Of a stretch of 9,856 bases of DNA, positions 1 through 6,190 are shown piece by piece (positions within the stretch are counted from its first letter, which is position 1; the number at the start of each line of letters is the position of its first letter). The notes beneath the pieces were generated by a model that saw nothing but the letters and a program-made list of their open reading frames with translations, had not been told where the DNA came from and ran no database searches. A program made the position numbers and the translations under genes. Location of the stretch: NCBI GenBank assembly GCA_903828025.1, contig CAIKKO010000576.1:1-9856 (forward strand). Direction: 5' to 3'. Origin of the DNA: an uncultured Sphingomonadales bacterium. Lineage in GTDB: Bacteria > Pseudomonadota > Alphaproteobacteria > Sphingomonadales > Sphingomonadaceae.

Positions 1-652
1 CGGTACCGTTGATGAAAGCAGCGCCTTCAGCGCGGGCAAACTCGGTCGCGATCTCGCTGGCGAGCCAGGTGCCGACATCGAACGCTGCATCGTCGAGCAT
101 CTGCTGCGTGGCCGAGGGGCTGGCATAAAGCTCGCCCAGCGGCGGCACGATTTCGGCGAGCTTGGGGCTGGCCGTTTCGGTGCGGGCGCCGGTTTCGCTG
201 GCCCAGCCCGAAGCGGTGCCGCCGATCGAGATCAGGCGGCGGAACCCGCTGGTGCTGGTCTGCACGACACTGGCGACGCTGCGAACCGGGCTGATCTTGA
301 CCAGACGGCGCGCAATCTCGGCGTCGATCGGGCGCGGAACGGCAAAGCCGCCATCGGCCGAGGAACCGATCGAGAGCGACTTGAGCTCGGTCTCTCGGCC
401 CAGACGCAAGTAGCCGTCGATAAAGCCCTTCATCTCCGGCGAAGTGTCGGTCTCGCCGCCGATAACCGGGCGGAGCGCCGCGCGGTTCACCTTGTCGATC
501 CGGCCTTTCACTTCGGCCAGATCGCCGCGCAGCGCTTCGATGGCAGCAGCGGTTTCATCCTGCTTGGCCACGATGTCGAACGACGCGTCAAACGCGTCGG
601 CTTTCGTCTCAAGTGCGCTCTGCGTGGCGCTTTCGGGGGTGTTCATATCCAT
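1..652 (-). CDS. HK97-family major capsid protein, GTA g5-like (partial, C-terminus beyond window)
   Basis: Structural protein of the icosahedral head shell. The frame is open from an ATG at 652 to the left edge and gives 217 residues. Residues 1 to about 95 are polar and helical (for example EALRGDLAEVKGRIDKVNRA at 39-58), as expected for the N-terminal scaffolding (delta) domain that the prohead protease removes. From about residue 96 the HK97 core begins with SIGSSADGGFAVPRPIDAEI, then SPVRSVASVVQTSTSGFRRL, the conserved entry to the capsid fold. HK97 capsid proteins are usually 380-420 residues, so about half is missing. The first of two nearby ATGs (652 rather than 646) is chosen because GAAAGGA lies 11 bases upstream. 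It follows the protease gene after 74 bases. The order fits g5 of gene transfer agents; a prophage capsid cannot be excluded from this gene alone. Confidence 0.93.
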   Translation of the reverse strand, partial: MDMNTPESATQSALETKADAFDASFDIVAKQDETAAAIEALRGDLAEVKGRIDKVNRAALRPVIGGETDTSPEMKGFIDGYLRLGRETELKSLSIGSSADGGFAVPRPIDAEIARRLVKISPVRSVASVVQTSTSGFRRLISIGGTASGWASETGARTETASPKLAEIVPPLGELYASPSATQQMLDDAAFDVGTWLASEIATEFARAEGAAFINGT

Positions 653-663
653 GGAACCGAACG

Positions 664-670
664 TCCTTTC
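664..670 (-). promoter_or_regulatory. Ribosome binding site of the major capsid gene
   Basis: GAAAGGA on the minus strand, 11 bases before the ATG at 652 and 17 before the second in-frame ATG at 646. It favours the first ATG. The capsid gene has its own site after a 74-base gap, unlike the overlapping genes upstream, which fits the need for many more capsid copies (inference). Confidence 0.55.
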
Positions 671-726
671 TGGGTCAAAGCCGCCACTTCAGGCTGCCTT
701 TTCGGGGGTAATCAAAACGAGGGGGT

Positions 727-1197
727 TCACGCCGGCGCCAAGCGGCTGCCTTTGCTGTCGACATAGTGGACCCGCGCCAGCGGCTGCATGGGGCGGGTCA
801 CCAGGCTGACTTCGATCAGGTCGACACTGCGCAGTTCGCGCCCGCCGCCCTGCGGTGCGGCATCGCGCACCCTGTATCCAAACGAGAGGCCGTTGACCGC
901 GCCATCGGCGAGCGCCTTGGCAGCCAGAGTCGCCGAGTGCCCCGCATCGGCCGAAACCGAGGCAATCACTCGCAGCCCGTGGCGGTCTTCCCCGGCCACA
1001 TCGACCCAGCCGATGCGCTGATGGCCGCGATGCTGCCACAGCAGCGGCAGCCGCACGCCAGCCTCCTTGCGCGCCGCCAGTGTTTGGGCAAACGCGCCGG
1101 GCAGGATCACATCGCCGCCGCTGTCGCGCTTGCCAAACACGGCGGCATACCCTGCAAAGCGCAGCGCGCCCGGAGCGGGCTCTACAGTCACGCTCAT
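727..1197 (-). CDS. HK97-family prohead protease (peptidase S78-like), GTA g4-like
   Basis: Predicted serine protease of 156 residues that trims the capsid scaffolding domain during head maturation. Family marks are AGYAAVFGKRDSGGDVILPG (15-34), LLWQHRG around His56, NGLSFGYRV around Ser105 and LIEVSLVTRPM around Glu129. His56, Ser105 and Glu129 sit where the HK97 gp4-type triad is expected. Start: the frame stays open further upstream, but the ATG at 1197 is chosen because MSVTVEPAPGALRFAGYAAVF matches how the family begins and because it overlaps the upstream stop by 4 bases (ATGA), implying translational coupling. It lies directly before the capsid gene, its presumed substrate. At about 156 residues it is a short but normal member. 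No key residue is missing. Confidence 0.92.
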   Translation of the reverse strand: MSVTVEPAPGALRFAGYAAVFGKRDSGGDVILPGAFAQTLAARKEAGVRLPLLWQHRGHQRIGWVDVAGEDRHGLRVIASVSADAGHSATLAAKALADGAVNGLSFGYRVRDAAPQGGGRELRSVDLIEVSLVTRPMQPLARVHYVDSKGSRLAPA

Positions 1198-1502
1198 CGA
1201 ACCAGATCGCTCGAGCCGAAGCGCACCGCCAGCCCGAACAGCAGCAGCGCCAGCAGCCCGCGCATGGCCCAGCCGACGATGGCTTTCCACGCGCTGGCCT
1301 TGGCATCACGCCAGGCGCGCAGCAGTTCGCGCAGCTCCGCCAGATCCTGATGGGCACCGTCGTCAGCGAGACCCATCTGCTCCAGCGCGCGCGCCGCGCC
1401 CAGTTCGCTGGCTTCCTCGACGACCGCGCGCAGCGTGATCAGTTCGGAACCTTCGCTTCCCGCTTGTGCCAAAAGGCCCGCCAGCATGTCCTCGCGCTTC
1501 AT
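1194..1502 (-). CDS. Small one-helix membrane protein between portal and protease, GTA g3.5-like
   Basis: A 102-residue protein. Residues 1-70 are polar and acidic (MKREDMLAGLLAQAGSEGSE at 1-20, AELRELLRAWRDAKAS at 55-70), probably helical. Residues about 74-94 (AIVGWAMRGLLALLLFGLAVR) form one likely membrane helix, followed by a short basic tail. The start at 1502 overlaps the portal stop (ATGA) and its own stop overlaps the protease start (ATGA), so it is wedged between two head genes and very likely translated with them. This is the position of g3.5 in RcGTA; sphingomonad relatives may carry a DUF6127-type annotation, but I cannot confirm that from memory. Function unknown. The frame is open upstream to an ATG at 1580, but that start would lie deep in the portal gene. 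Confidence 0.8.
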   Translation of the reverse strand: MKREDMLAGLLAQAGSEGSELITLRAVVEEASELGAARALEQMGLADDGAHQDLAELRELLRAWRDAKASAWKAIVGWAMRGLLALLLFGLAVRFGSSDLVR

Positions 1503-2677
1503 GCGATAGTCTCCGCAATGCCCAGCATCTGCCGCTTTTCTGCGGGCGAAAGGAAATCGGCGGCTGAAACCTGGTTCCACAGCAGCTGGCGGTCCTCCGC
1601 CAGCGCCGGCACCCGGTCGAGATCGACGGTCATTTTCGCGTCAGGGAACCATGGGACCAGTCCCTCGGCGAGAGCGGCCAGCAGCTTGCCCGCCAGCGGT
1701 AGCAAGGTCAGCCGCCACAGCGCGCGGTTCGCTTCGCGGTAGTTGGCATAGGTGTTGTCGCCCGGCAGCCCGAGCAGCATTGGCGGCACCCCGAAAGCGA
1801 GCGCAACGTCGCGCGCCGCAGCGGCCTTGAGCGTCGCGAAATCCATGTCGGCCGGGCTCAGCGCCAAAGTCTGCCACTTGAGCCCGCCTTCAAGCAGCAT
1901 CGGCCGCCCGGCATTGGACTCGCCCGAAAAGGCTGCCGCGAGCTCGGCCTTGATCCGGTCGAACTGGTCAGCACTCAGCGCCGCACCCGGCTCACCCGGG
2001 TCATAGACGAGGGCACCGGAAGGGCGGGCTGCGTTCTCCAGCAACGCACGGTTCCACCGCGCCGCTGCGTTGTGGATCGCCACCGCTTCTTCTGCCGCTT
2101 CAAGGCAGCCCGCGCCATAATGGTCGTCCGCCGGGTGGTACGTGCGGATGTGAATCACATTCGGCCGACCGAATTCATCGACGGCATCAATCTGCAGGCT
2201 CGTCTCGCCCAGGCTGTATAGAAACGCTACAGGCCAGCCATTGGCATCGGGGAGAATACGCACCCGCTCGGGCCGCAGCGCAAACAGTTCGGCTGGCTGT
2301 CCATCCGCGTCCCGCAGCACCTGAACGTAGCCATTGCCATGCAGCAGCATCCGGCTCGCCAGCGTTTCGAGCAGTGCTTGTCCGGCGCTCGTCGCTTGCA
2401 CCAGCCGGGCAAGCTCCGGGTCTGAGACCATGAGCGGGGCATTGCCGACCCCTTCGCCCACCAGGCGCACGGCCCGCTGCGCCACCGGGTTTCGGAGATA
2501 GGCTTCGCGGATCGCCGCCGGATAGTTGAGCGGCCCCCGCAGGTCTCCGCTCATTCCACTACCGGCGCGCCACTGAAACGTCTCGGCCCAGGGCGAGATA
2601 AACCCGCGCGCCAATGGCGCACGTTCAGACACCGCCGCGCCCTTGAAGGCCGCAGCCAGACTTTGCAAAATCGACAT
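1499..2677 (-). CDS. HK97-family phage portal protein, GTA g3-like
   Basis: Portal ring subunit of 392 residues, the vertex through which the terminase pumps DNA and onto which the tail connector docks. Family marks in order: NYPAAIREAYLRNPVAQRAV (51-70) leading to the VGEGVGNAPL strand, LLHGNGYVQVLRDADGQP (111-128), LRPERVRILPD (134-144), VIHIRTYHPADDHYGAGCLE (174-193), and the strongly conserved GVPPMLLGLPGDNTYANYRE (296-315) with the ALWRLTLLPL helix after it. The length is typical of the short GTA/HK97 portals. The start at 2677 is chosen over an in-frame ATG at 2734 because GGAAAGG lies 6 bases upstream and MSILQSL is a common portal beginning. A 94-base gap with a G-rich element separates it from terL; its stop overlaps the next gene. 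Confidence 0.93.
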   Translation of the reverse strand: MSILQSLAAAFKGAAVSERAPLARGFISPWAETFQWRAGSGMSGDLRGPLNYPAAIREAYLRNPVAQRAVRLVGEGVGNAPLMVSDPELARLVQATSAGQALLETLASRMLLHGNGYVQVLRDADGQPAELFALRPERVRILPDANGWPVAFLYSLGETSLQIDAVDEFGRPNVIHIRTYHPADDHYGAGCLEAAEEAVAIHNAAARWNRALLENAARPSGALVYDPGEPGAALSADQFDRIKAELAAAFSGESNAGRPMLLEGGLKWQTLALSPADMDFATLKAAAARDVALAFGVPPMLLGLPGDNTYANYREANRALWRLTLLPLAGKLLAALAEGLVPWFPDAKMTVDLDRVPALAEDRQLLWNQVSAADFLSPAEKRQMLGIAETIA

Positions 2678-2683
2678 GTCTTG

Positions 2684-2690
2684 CCTTTCC
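2684..2690 (-). promoter_or_regulatory. Ribosome binding site of the portal gene
   Basis: GGAAAGG on the minus strand, 6 bases before the ATG at 2677. It decides the portal start; the in-frame ATG at 2734, which would add 19 residues, lies inside the palindrome at 2728-2739. Confidence 0.6.
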
Positions 2691-2727
2691 AAACGCTTGA
2701 AGCTGTTCAGCGTATTCCAGCGCCCTT

Positions 2728-2755
2728 CCCGCATGCGGGCGGGGGCGGGGGTGGG
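2728..2755. repeat. 12-base perfect palindrome overlapping a four-tract G-quadruplex motif
   Basis: Between terL and the portal gene, CCCGCATGCGGG (2728-2739) is its own reverse complement. Directly overlapping it, the plus strand carries G-runs of 3, 5, 5 and 3 or more bases (2737-2739, 2741-2745, 2747-2751, 2753-2755) separated by single bases C, C and T, an intramolecular G-quadruplex pattern with the shortest loops. The G-rich strand is the template for the head genes, so their mRNA would be C-rich here. The pattern is seen directly; folding and function are inference. Confidence 0.6.
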
Positions 2756-2771
2756 CAGATCCCCAACGCCC

Positions 2772-4103
2772 TTAGTCCATCCAGATCCGCGGCTCTCCGG
2801 TGCGGCCGAGCATCAGCTCGGTCAGCGCCCAAACGCAGGCATCGGCGCGATCAGGCGATCGGCCCGGCCCCTGATACGTCCCGCCCGGTAGCAGGCCGCT
2901 CAGTTCGTCCTCAAGCCGGGCAAACAGGCCGGCATGCCGCACTCGGCCCGCCTCGTAGAGCGCGGCGACCGGTTCTGCGCGTGCCACTTTGCCCCGTGTT
3001 GCATGGACCAGCCGCACCGGCAGCGCGGCATGCGCGGCGCGCAGCACCGCTTCCACCATCGCCCCGCCCTGATTGGCTTCGGCTACGATCCGGTCGGCAG
3101 ACCAGGCCTTGGCTGCTTCTGCTACGGCACGGGCCCAGCGCTCCGGGCTTGCCTTTTCGACCGAGGCATCGGCCAGAACTCGGGCCACGCCATCTGCGCC
3201 AAGCCCGCACACCACGATCCCGCACGCGTCGCCCTCTGCGCTTGCCGGCGGATCAACGCCCACGACGATCCGCGTCATCGGCGCGCCGTCCGGCACCGCG
3301 CGGCACCGCTCGATCAGCCCGCGTGTCCAGAGCGCGCCGGGCAGATCATCGATCAGCTCGCCGTCAAGCTCCTGCCGTCCCAGCAGAGTGCCACCGAACT
3401 CGCGCTGCACATCGTCAAGGAACCGGCCGGGCAGATTGGCCGCATTTTCCTGCGTCGAGCCCCGGGTCAACACCACATCAGCATCAGTGCCGACCTGCTT
3501 CATCAGGCGGCGCACCAGCGGCACCGCCTTTGGCGTCGTCGTCGCTACGATCTTCGGCGCTGCGCCCAGCCGCAGGCCGAGCAGCAGATTATCCCAGCAA
3601 CGCCGTGCCTGCCCCTGGTTATCGTCCCACTTGGCAATCTCGTCGCACCACGCATGGCTGTGTTGCGGTCCGCGCAGCGCTTCGGCGTCCGCCGCCGAAT
3701 AGAGCAGCGCCTGCGCCCCGTTCGGCCAGACAATCCGCCGCAACGATGGCTCGTAGCGCGGGCGGCAATGCGGCGGGCTGATGGCGATCAGCCCACTTTC
3801 GCCTTCCACCATCACGCTGCGCGCTTCGTGCAGCGAAGCGGCCACCAAGGCGATCCTCGACCCGGGGTTGCTTTCGGCAATCTTGCGCACCCATTCCGAT
3901 CCGGCGCGCGTCTTGCCAAACCCGCGCCCGGCCATGATCAGCCAGACCCGCCAGTGCCCGCTGGGAGGCAGCTGTGCGGCCCGCGCCCAAAGCGGCCAGT
4001 TCCAGGGCACTGCACCCCGCTCCTGCTCATTCAGCAGGTCGGGCAGAGTTCGCCCCAGCCCGTCAGCATCATGCTGCAGAAAATCCAGACGATCCGCGCT
4101 CAC
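2772..4103 (-). CDS. terL: Terminase large subunit (DNA packaging ATPase/nuclease), GTA g2-like
   Basis: Packaging motor of 443 residues that hydrolyses ATP to drive DNA into the head and cuts it. ATPase domain: Walker A GRGFGKT (59-65), Walker B-like HAWCDE with Asp154 and catalytic Glu155, coupling motif ATTTP (187-191). RNase H-fold nuclease domain from about residue 278: VGVDPP with Asp284, VAEANQGG with Glu342, and SPDRADACVWAL with Asp418 and Asp421, giving the acidic metal-binding set. It is shorter than many phage TerL proteins and matches the roughly 440-residue GTA/terminase_6-type forms. Start: GTG at 4103 overlapping the terS stop (GTGA), which places MSADRLDFLQHDADGL at the N-terminus; an ATG start does not fit as well. 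The first about 45 residues would contact TerS or the portal. All catalytic residues are present, so the motor appears intact. Confidence 0.95.
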   Translation of the reverse strand: MSADRLDFLQHDADGLGRTLPDLLNEQERGAVPWNWPLWARAAQLPPSGHWRVWLIMAGRGFGKTRAGSEWVRKIAESNPGSRIALVAASLHEARSVMVEGESGLIAISPPHCRPRYEPSLRRIVWPNGAQALLYSAADAEALRGPQHSHAWCDEIAKWDDNQGQARRCWDNLLLGLRLGAAPKIVATTTPKAVPLVRRLMKQVGTDADVVLTRGSTQENAANLPGRFLDDVQREFGGTLLGRQELDGELIDDLPGALWTRGLIERCRAVPDGAPMTRIVVGVDPPASAEGDACGIVVCGLGADGVARVLADASVEKASPERWARAVAEAAKAWSADRIVAEANQGGAMVEAVLRAAHAALPVRLVHATRGKVARAEPVAALYEAGRVRHAGLFARLEDELSGLLPGGTYQGPGRSPDRADACVWALTELMLGRTGEPRIWMD

Positions 4104-4660
4104 GCCGACTCCTCGTTCGCTGGCGCTCGCAGGGTTGGCGCTGGCAGGGTCGGCGCAGGCACGGCCGACGCAGCAGCAGCGTCGCGTGCGGCCTTGGCGG
4201 CCATCACCCGCTGGCGCAGTTCCTCCACCTTGCGGTCGATCGATGCGCGGATGTCTTCTGCGGTCACCAGTTCGCGCACCGTCCGCTCGCGCACGGCGCT
4301 TTCGCGGTGCACTGCCAGCAGGCGGAAGGCTGTGGCATTGTCGAAGCTGCGGCTGGCGCGCTTGGCGCCGGTTGCGGGCTTCACCTCACCGGTCCGCAGC
4401 CGGTGCAGCAATTCCATTTCCAGGTTATCATAGCCTTCGCACAGCGCGACTTGCCATTGCCGGTTGAAGTCATTGTCATGGCGCCGCCGCAGATACGCAG
4501 TCGATGCATCGATCCCGGCCTTGCGCGCGGCGGCGGCCACGTTCGAACTGTCAGCCAGCGTTGCCAAAAACACTTTGGTCCATCGTGCGGTCGCCGTCAC
4601 CCGGCGCGTGGGCTTCTTGGCAGCGCGCGGTTTGCGCGCCACCGGGGATTGCTCTGCCAT
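4100..4660 (-). CDS. Small terminase subunit-like DNA-binding protein, GTA g1-like
   Basis: A 186-residue protein immediately upstream of terL, overlapping it by 4 bases. Residues 1-26 are basic and probably disordered. Residues about 26-60 (WTKVFLATLADSSNVAAAAR then KAGIDASTAYLRRRHDNDF) form a helix-turn-helix of the kind seen in TerS and in transposase-like HTH domains. Residues about 70-90 and 134-165 are helical (AEDIRASIDRKVEELRQRVM), consistent with an oligomerising coiled coil. The C-terminus is low complexity with a PAPTL repeat. The function, recognising DNA and handing it to TerL, is inferred from position plus the HTH; GTA-type TerS proteins are known to have relaxed DNA specificity. 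Start: ATG at 4660 with only a weak site (CGGATAG) upstream. As the first gene of the cluster it lies about 80 bases downstream of a good promoter. Confidence 0.8.
   Translation of the reverse strand: MAEQSPVARKPRAAKKPTRRVTATARWTKVFLATLADSSNVAAAARKAGIDASTAYLRRRHDNDFNRQWQVALCEGYDNLEMELLHRLRTGEVKPATGAKRASRSFDNATAFRLLAVHRESAVRERTVRELVTAEDIRASIDRKVEELRQRVMAAKAARDAAAASAVPAPTLPAPTLRAPANEESA
4120..4164 (-). repeat. Three imperfect 15-base tandem repeats in the terS 3' end
   Basis: Units at 4120-4134, 4135-4149 and 4150-4164 share the pattern nnGGCGCnnGCAnGG on the plus strand. In frame they encode successive five-residue blocks (VPAP, TLPAP, TLRAP) near the TerS C-terminus. Unit number could change by slippage without breaking the frame. 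Confidence 0.6.
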
Positions 4661-4748
4661 GGGCTATCCGTTGCTGCGAAGGGGAAGGGCGGTCGCTTGG
4701 CCCGGGCCGCTGGGGAGGCGGCGACTCGGTCTATCGCGATGTTCTTGT

Positions 4749-4777
4749 TATGTACTCAAAGAGCGTCACGATGTCAA
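4749..4777 (-). promoter_or_regulatory. Sigma70-type promoter upstream of terS (GTA-like cluster)
   Basis: Minus strand: TTGACA (4772-4777), a 17-base spacer, TACATA (4749-4754). The -35 box is a perfect consensus, the spacing is optimal and the -10 box is moderate. A start near 4742 would leave a leader of about 80 bases before the terS ATG at 4660. It is the only strong promoter-like pattern seen in the intergenic region and would serve the whole head cluster. Assignment rests on pattern only. Confidence 0.6.
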
Positions 4778-4788
4778 GAGAAATGTAC
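4750..4788. repeat. Paired ATGTACYCA motifs flanking the terS promoter
   Basis: ATGTACTCA begins at 4750 and ATGTACCCA at 4783, a 9-base match with one difference, 33 bases apart (about three helical turns). One copy overlaps the -10 box, the other lies just upstream of the -35 box. Between them TCAAAGAG (4756-4763) and TCAAGAG (4774-4780) also repeat. The layout suits an operator pair for a regulator; no protein is assigned. Confidence 0.4.
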
Positions 4789-4929
4789 CCATATGGTTAA
4801 ACGCGCTGCCCTCTGGCGCTTTGTTTGCCGCTCGCTTAGGGATTGTTCGCATTGCCCTGCTAGGGCACCGTCGCAGGATCGCTCCCCGGTCCCGTCACGC
4901 GCATGATTGCCAAACGAGTAGACCGCCCC

Positions 4930-5571
4930 ATGCTTCGCAGCCTCTATAATTGGACCATGGCCAAGGCCACGCACCCCCTGGCCGAAGTGTGGCTGGCGCT
5001 GTTCGCGGCGATGGAAGCCAGCTTCTTTCCGGTGCCGCCGCATCCCCTGCTTGGGATCATGTGCCTTGCCGAGCCGAAAAAGGCCGTGCGCTTTTCTGCG
5101 GTTGCCACGGCCGGATCGGTGATCGGCGGGCTGTTCGGCTATGCAATCGGCTATTTCCTGTTCGCCAGCGTCGGCAAGCAGCTGCTCACCCTACTCCATC
5201 TCGCCGAAAGCTTTCCCCATGCCGCCTGCTATCTGCGCGCCCACGGGTGGGAGATCATCATCGTCAAGGGCGTTTTGCCGATTCCGTTCAAGCTGATCAC
5301 GATCAGCGCCGGATTCATCAAGATGTCGTTGGTAACGTTCCTGTTCGCCAGCATCATCAGTCGCTCGATCAGTTTCATGATTGTCGGCGGGCTGTTCCAG
5401 ATGTTTGGCGCACCGATCAAGCGCGTGATCGACAAGTACCTTGGGCTGGTCACCATTGGCTTTGTAGTCTTCATCATCGGCGGGTTCGTGCTCGCCGGTG
5501 TGCTGACCGGTCACGGCGGAACCGATCCCGAGTCTGCCATGTGCGCCAAGGCTACGCTCACCAACTTCTGA
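4930..5571 (+). CDS. YqaA-family inner-membrane protein (VTT/DedA-like domain)
   Basis: A 213-residue integral membrane protein. Hydrophobic segments lie at about 19-45, 57-80, 108-128, 131-157 and 172-194. Family marks are the start MLRSLYNWTMAKA, ASFFPVPPHPLLGIMCLA (30-47), IGGLFGYAIGYFLF (65-78), and LPIPFKLITISAGFIKMSL (116-134) followed by SRSISF (144-149), the reentrant-loop region of VTT-domain proteins. DedA/VTT proteins are linked to lipid transport and envelope homeostasis; the role of the YqaA branch is not settled. Start: ATG at 4930 is preferred over ATG at 4903 because relatives begin MLRxLYxWT; neither has a clear ribosome site. Oddities are PPHPLLG where I recall PPDVLL in relatives, and a polar tail after residue 195 ending in CAKATLTNF. 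It reads divergently from terS and converges on apt, and is not obviously linked to either. Confidence 0.85.
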   Translation: MLRSLYNWTMAKATHPLAEVWLALFAAMEASFFPVPPHPLLGIMCLAEPKKAVRFSAVATAGSVIGGLFGYAIGYFLFASVGKQLLTLLHLAESFPHAACYLRAHGWEIIIVKGVLPIPFKLITISAGFIKMSLVTFLFASIISRSISFMIVGGLFQMFGAPIKRVIDKYLGLVTIGFVVFIIGGFVLAGVLTGHGGTDPESAMCAKATLTNF

Positions 5572-5627
5572 GTGCGTTCAGAGGAAAGGGTTGGGAAGGG
5601 GGCTCTACGCCTCGCCTGACGACACCT

Positions 5628-6164
5628 TCAGTGCCCGGCAAAGTCCATCAGGGCTTCCACGGTCACGCCCGCGCCGCGCAGGCGCTCGGCGCCATGCAAA
5701 TCGGGCAGGTCGATCACGAACAGGGCATGGTCGATCCGCGCGCCTGCGCCGCGCAGCAGCTCGGTCGCGGCGAGTGCGGTCCCGCCCGTGGCGATAAGGT
5801 CATCGACAATCACCACCCGCGTGCCGGGCCGGATCGCGCCGGGGTCGATTTCAAGCCGGTCGCGTCCGTATTCCAGCGCATAGTCTATGCCCACGGTACG
5901 CACCGGCAGCTTGCCCGGCTTGCGCACCGGCACGAAACCCAGCCGCATATGCGCCGCCACCGCCGCACCGAAGATGAACCCGCGCGCTTCCATTCCGGCG
6001 ATCACTTCGGCCCCGGCAGCCTGAGCCATTCGGGCAAGGTGCGCGATGCAGGCGGCAAAGCCCTCGCCGTGGCTGATCAACGTGGTCACGTCGCGAAACA
6101 GGATCCCCGGCGCGGGAAAATCGGGCACCGTGCGCACCAGCGCCTTGAGTTCGTCTTGGGTCAT
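5628..6164 (-). CDS. apt: Adenine phosphoribosyltransferase
   Basis: Cytoplasmic purine salvage enzyme of 178 residues: adenine plus PRPP gives AMP plus pyrophosphate. Marks: PDFPAPGILFRDVT (14-27), the adenine-side loop of this family; GMEARGFIFGAAVA (57-70); RKPGKLP (81-87) with the YALEYG flexible loop (95-100); and the PRPP-binding motif VVIVDDLIATGGTA (117-130) with paired Asp121-Asp122. Length is typical. Start at ATG 6164 is set by GGAAG 6 bases upstream and by the family start TQDELKALVRTVPDFPAPG; the frame is open upstream to 6239 but that stretch lies across the terminator. It sits 26 bases after the end of the bc1 operon terminator with no clear promoter of its own in between, so it may depend on read-through or on a promoter inside petC. 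Confidence 0.97.
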   Translation of the reverse strand: MTQDELKALVRTVPDFPAPGILFRDVTTLISHGEGFAACIAHLARMAQAAGAEVIAGMEARGFIFGAAVAAHMRLGFVPVRKPGKLPVRTVGIDYALEYGRDRLEIDPGAIRPGTRVVIVDDLIATGGTALAATELLRGAGARIDHALFVIDLPDLHGAERLRGAGVTVEALMDFAGH

Positions 6165-6190
6165 GGCGCGCTTCCATATCGCCACATACG

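Larger units (their letters stand above)
4661..4929. other. Divergent intergenic region between terS and the yqaA-like gene
   Basis: 269 bases without a supported gene. It holds the minus-strand promoter at 4749-4777, repeated ATGTAC motifs, a palindrome GGCCCGGGCC (4699-4708) in the terS leader and a short hairpin TGCCCT-GCT-AGGGCA (4853-4867). The stretch 4741-4800 is clearly more AT-rich than its surroundings. No convincing plus-strand promoter was seen for the yqaA-like gene. Confidence 0.6.

Noticed and set aside
766..1742. Plus-strand open frames opposite protease, g3.5-like and portal genes
   Set aside because: No protein-like character and antisense to genes with clear family motifs and overlapping junctions.
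2663..4433. Long plus-strand open frames (2663-3781 and 2934-4433) opposite the terL gene
   Set aside because: They are antisense to a gene with full terminase motifs, rich in Arg/Ala/Pro/His with no recognisable domain. This is the usual by-product of high third-position GC.
1..4660. A complete, recently acquired prophage
   Set aside because: No integrase, repressor, lysis gene, att-like repeat or composition shift was seen in the window; the order fits a gene transfer agent better. The left side is unseen, so this is not final.
4853..4867. Hairpin TGCCCT-GCT-AGGGCA as a terminator or riboswitch part
   Set aside because: The stem is six bases with no T run and no conserved riboswitch elements; it could easily arise by chance at this GC content.
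5582..5602. G-rich stretch between the yqaA-like gene and apt as a second G-quadruplex
   Set aside because: Only three runs of at least three G are present plus one GG; it does not meet the four-run pattern.
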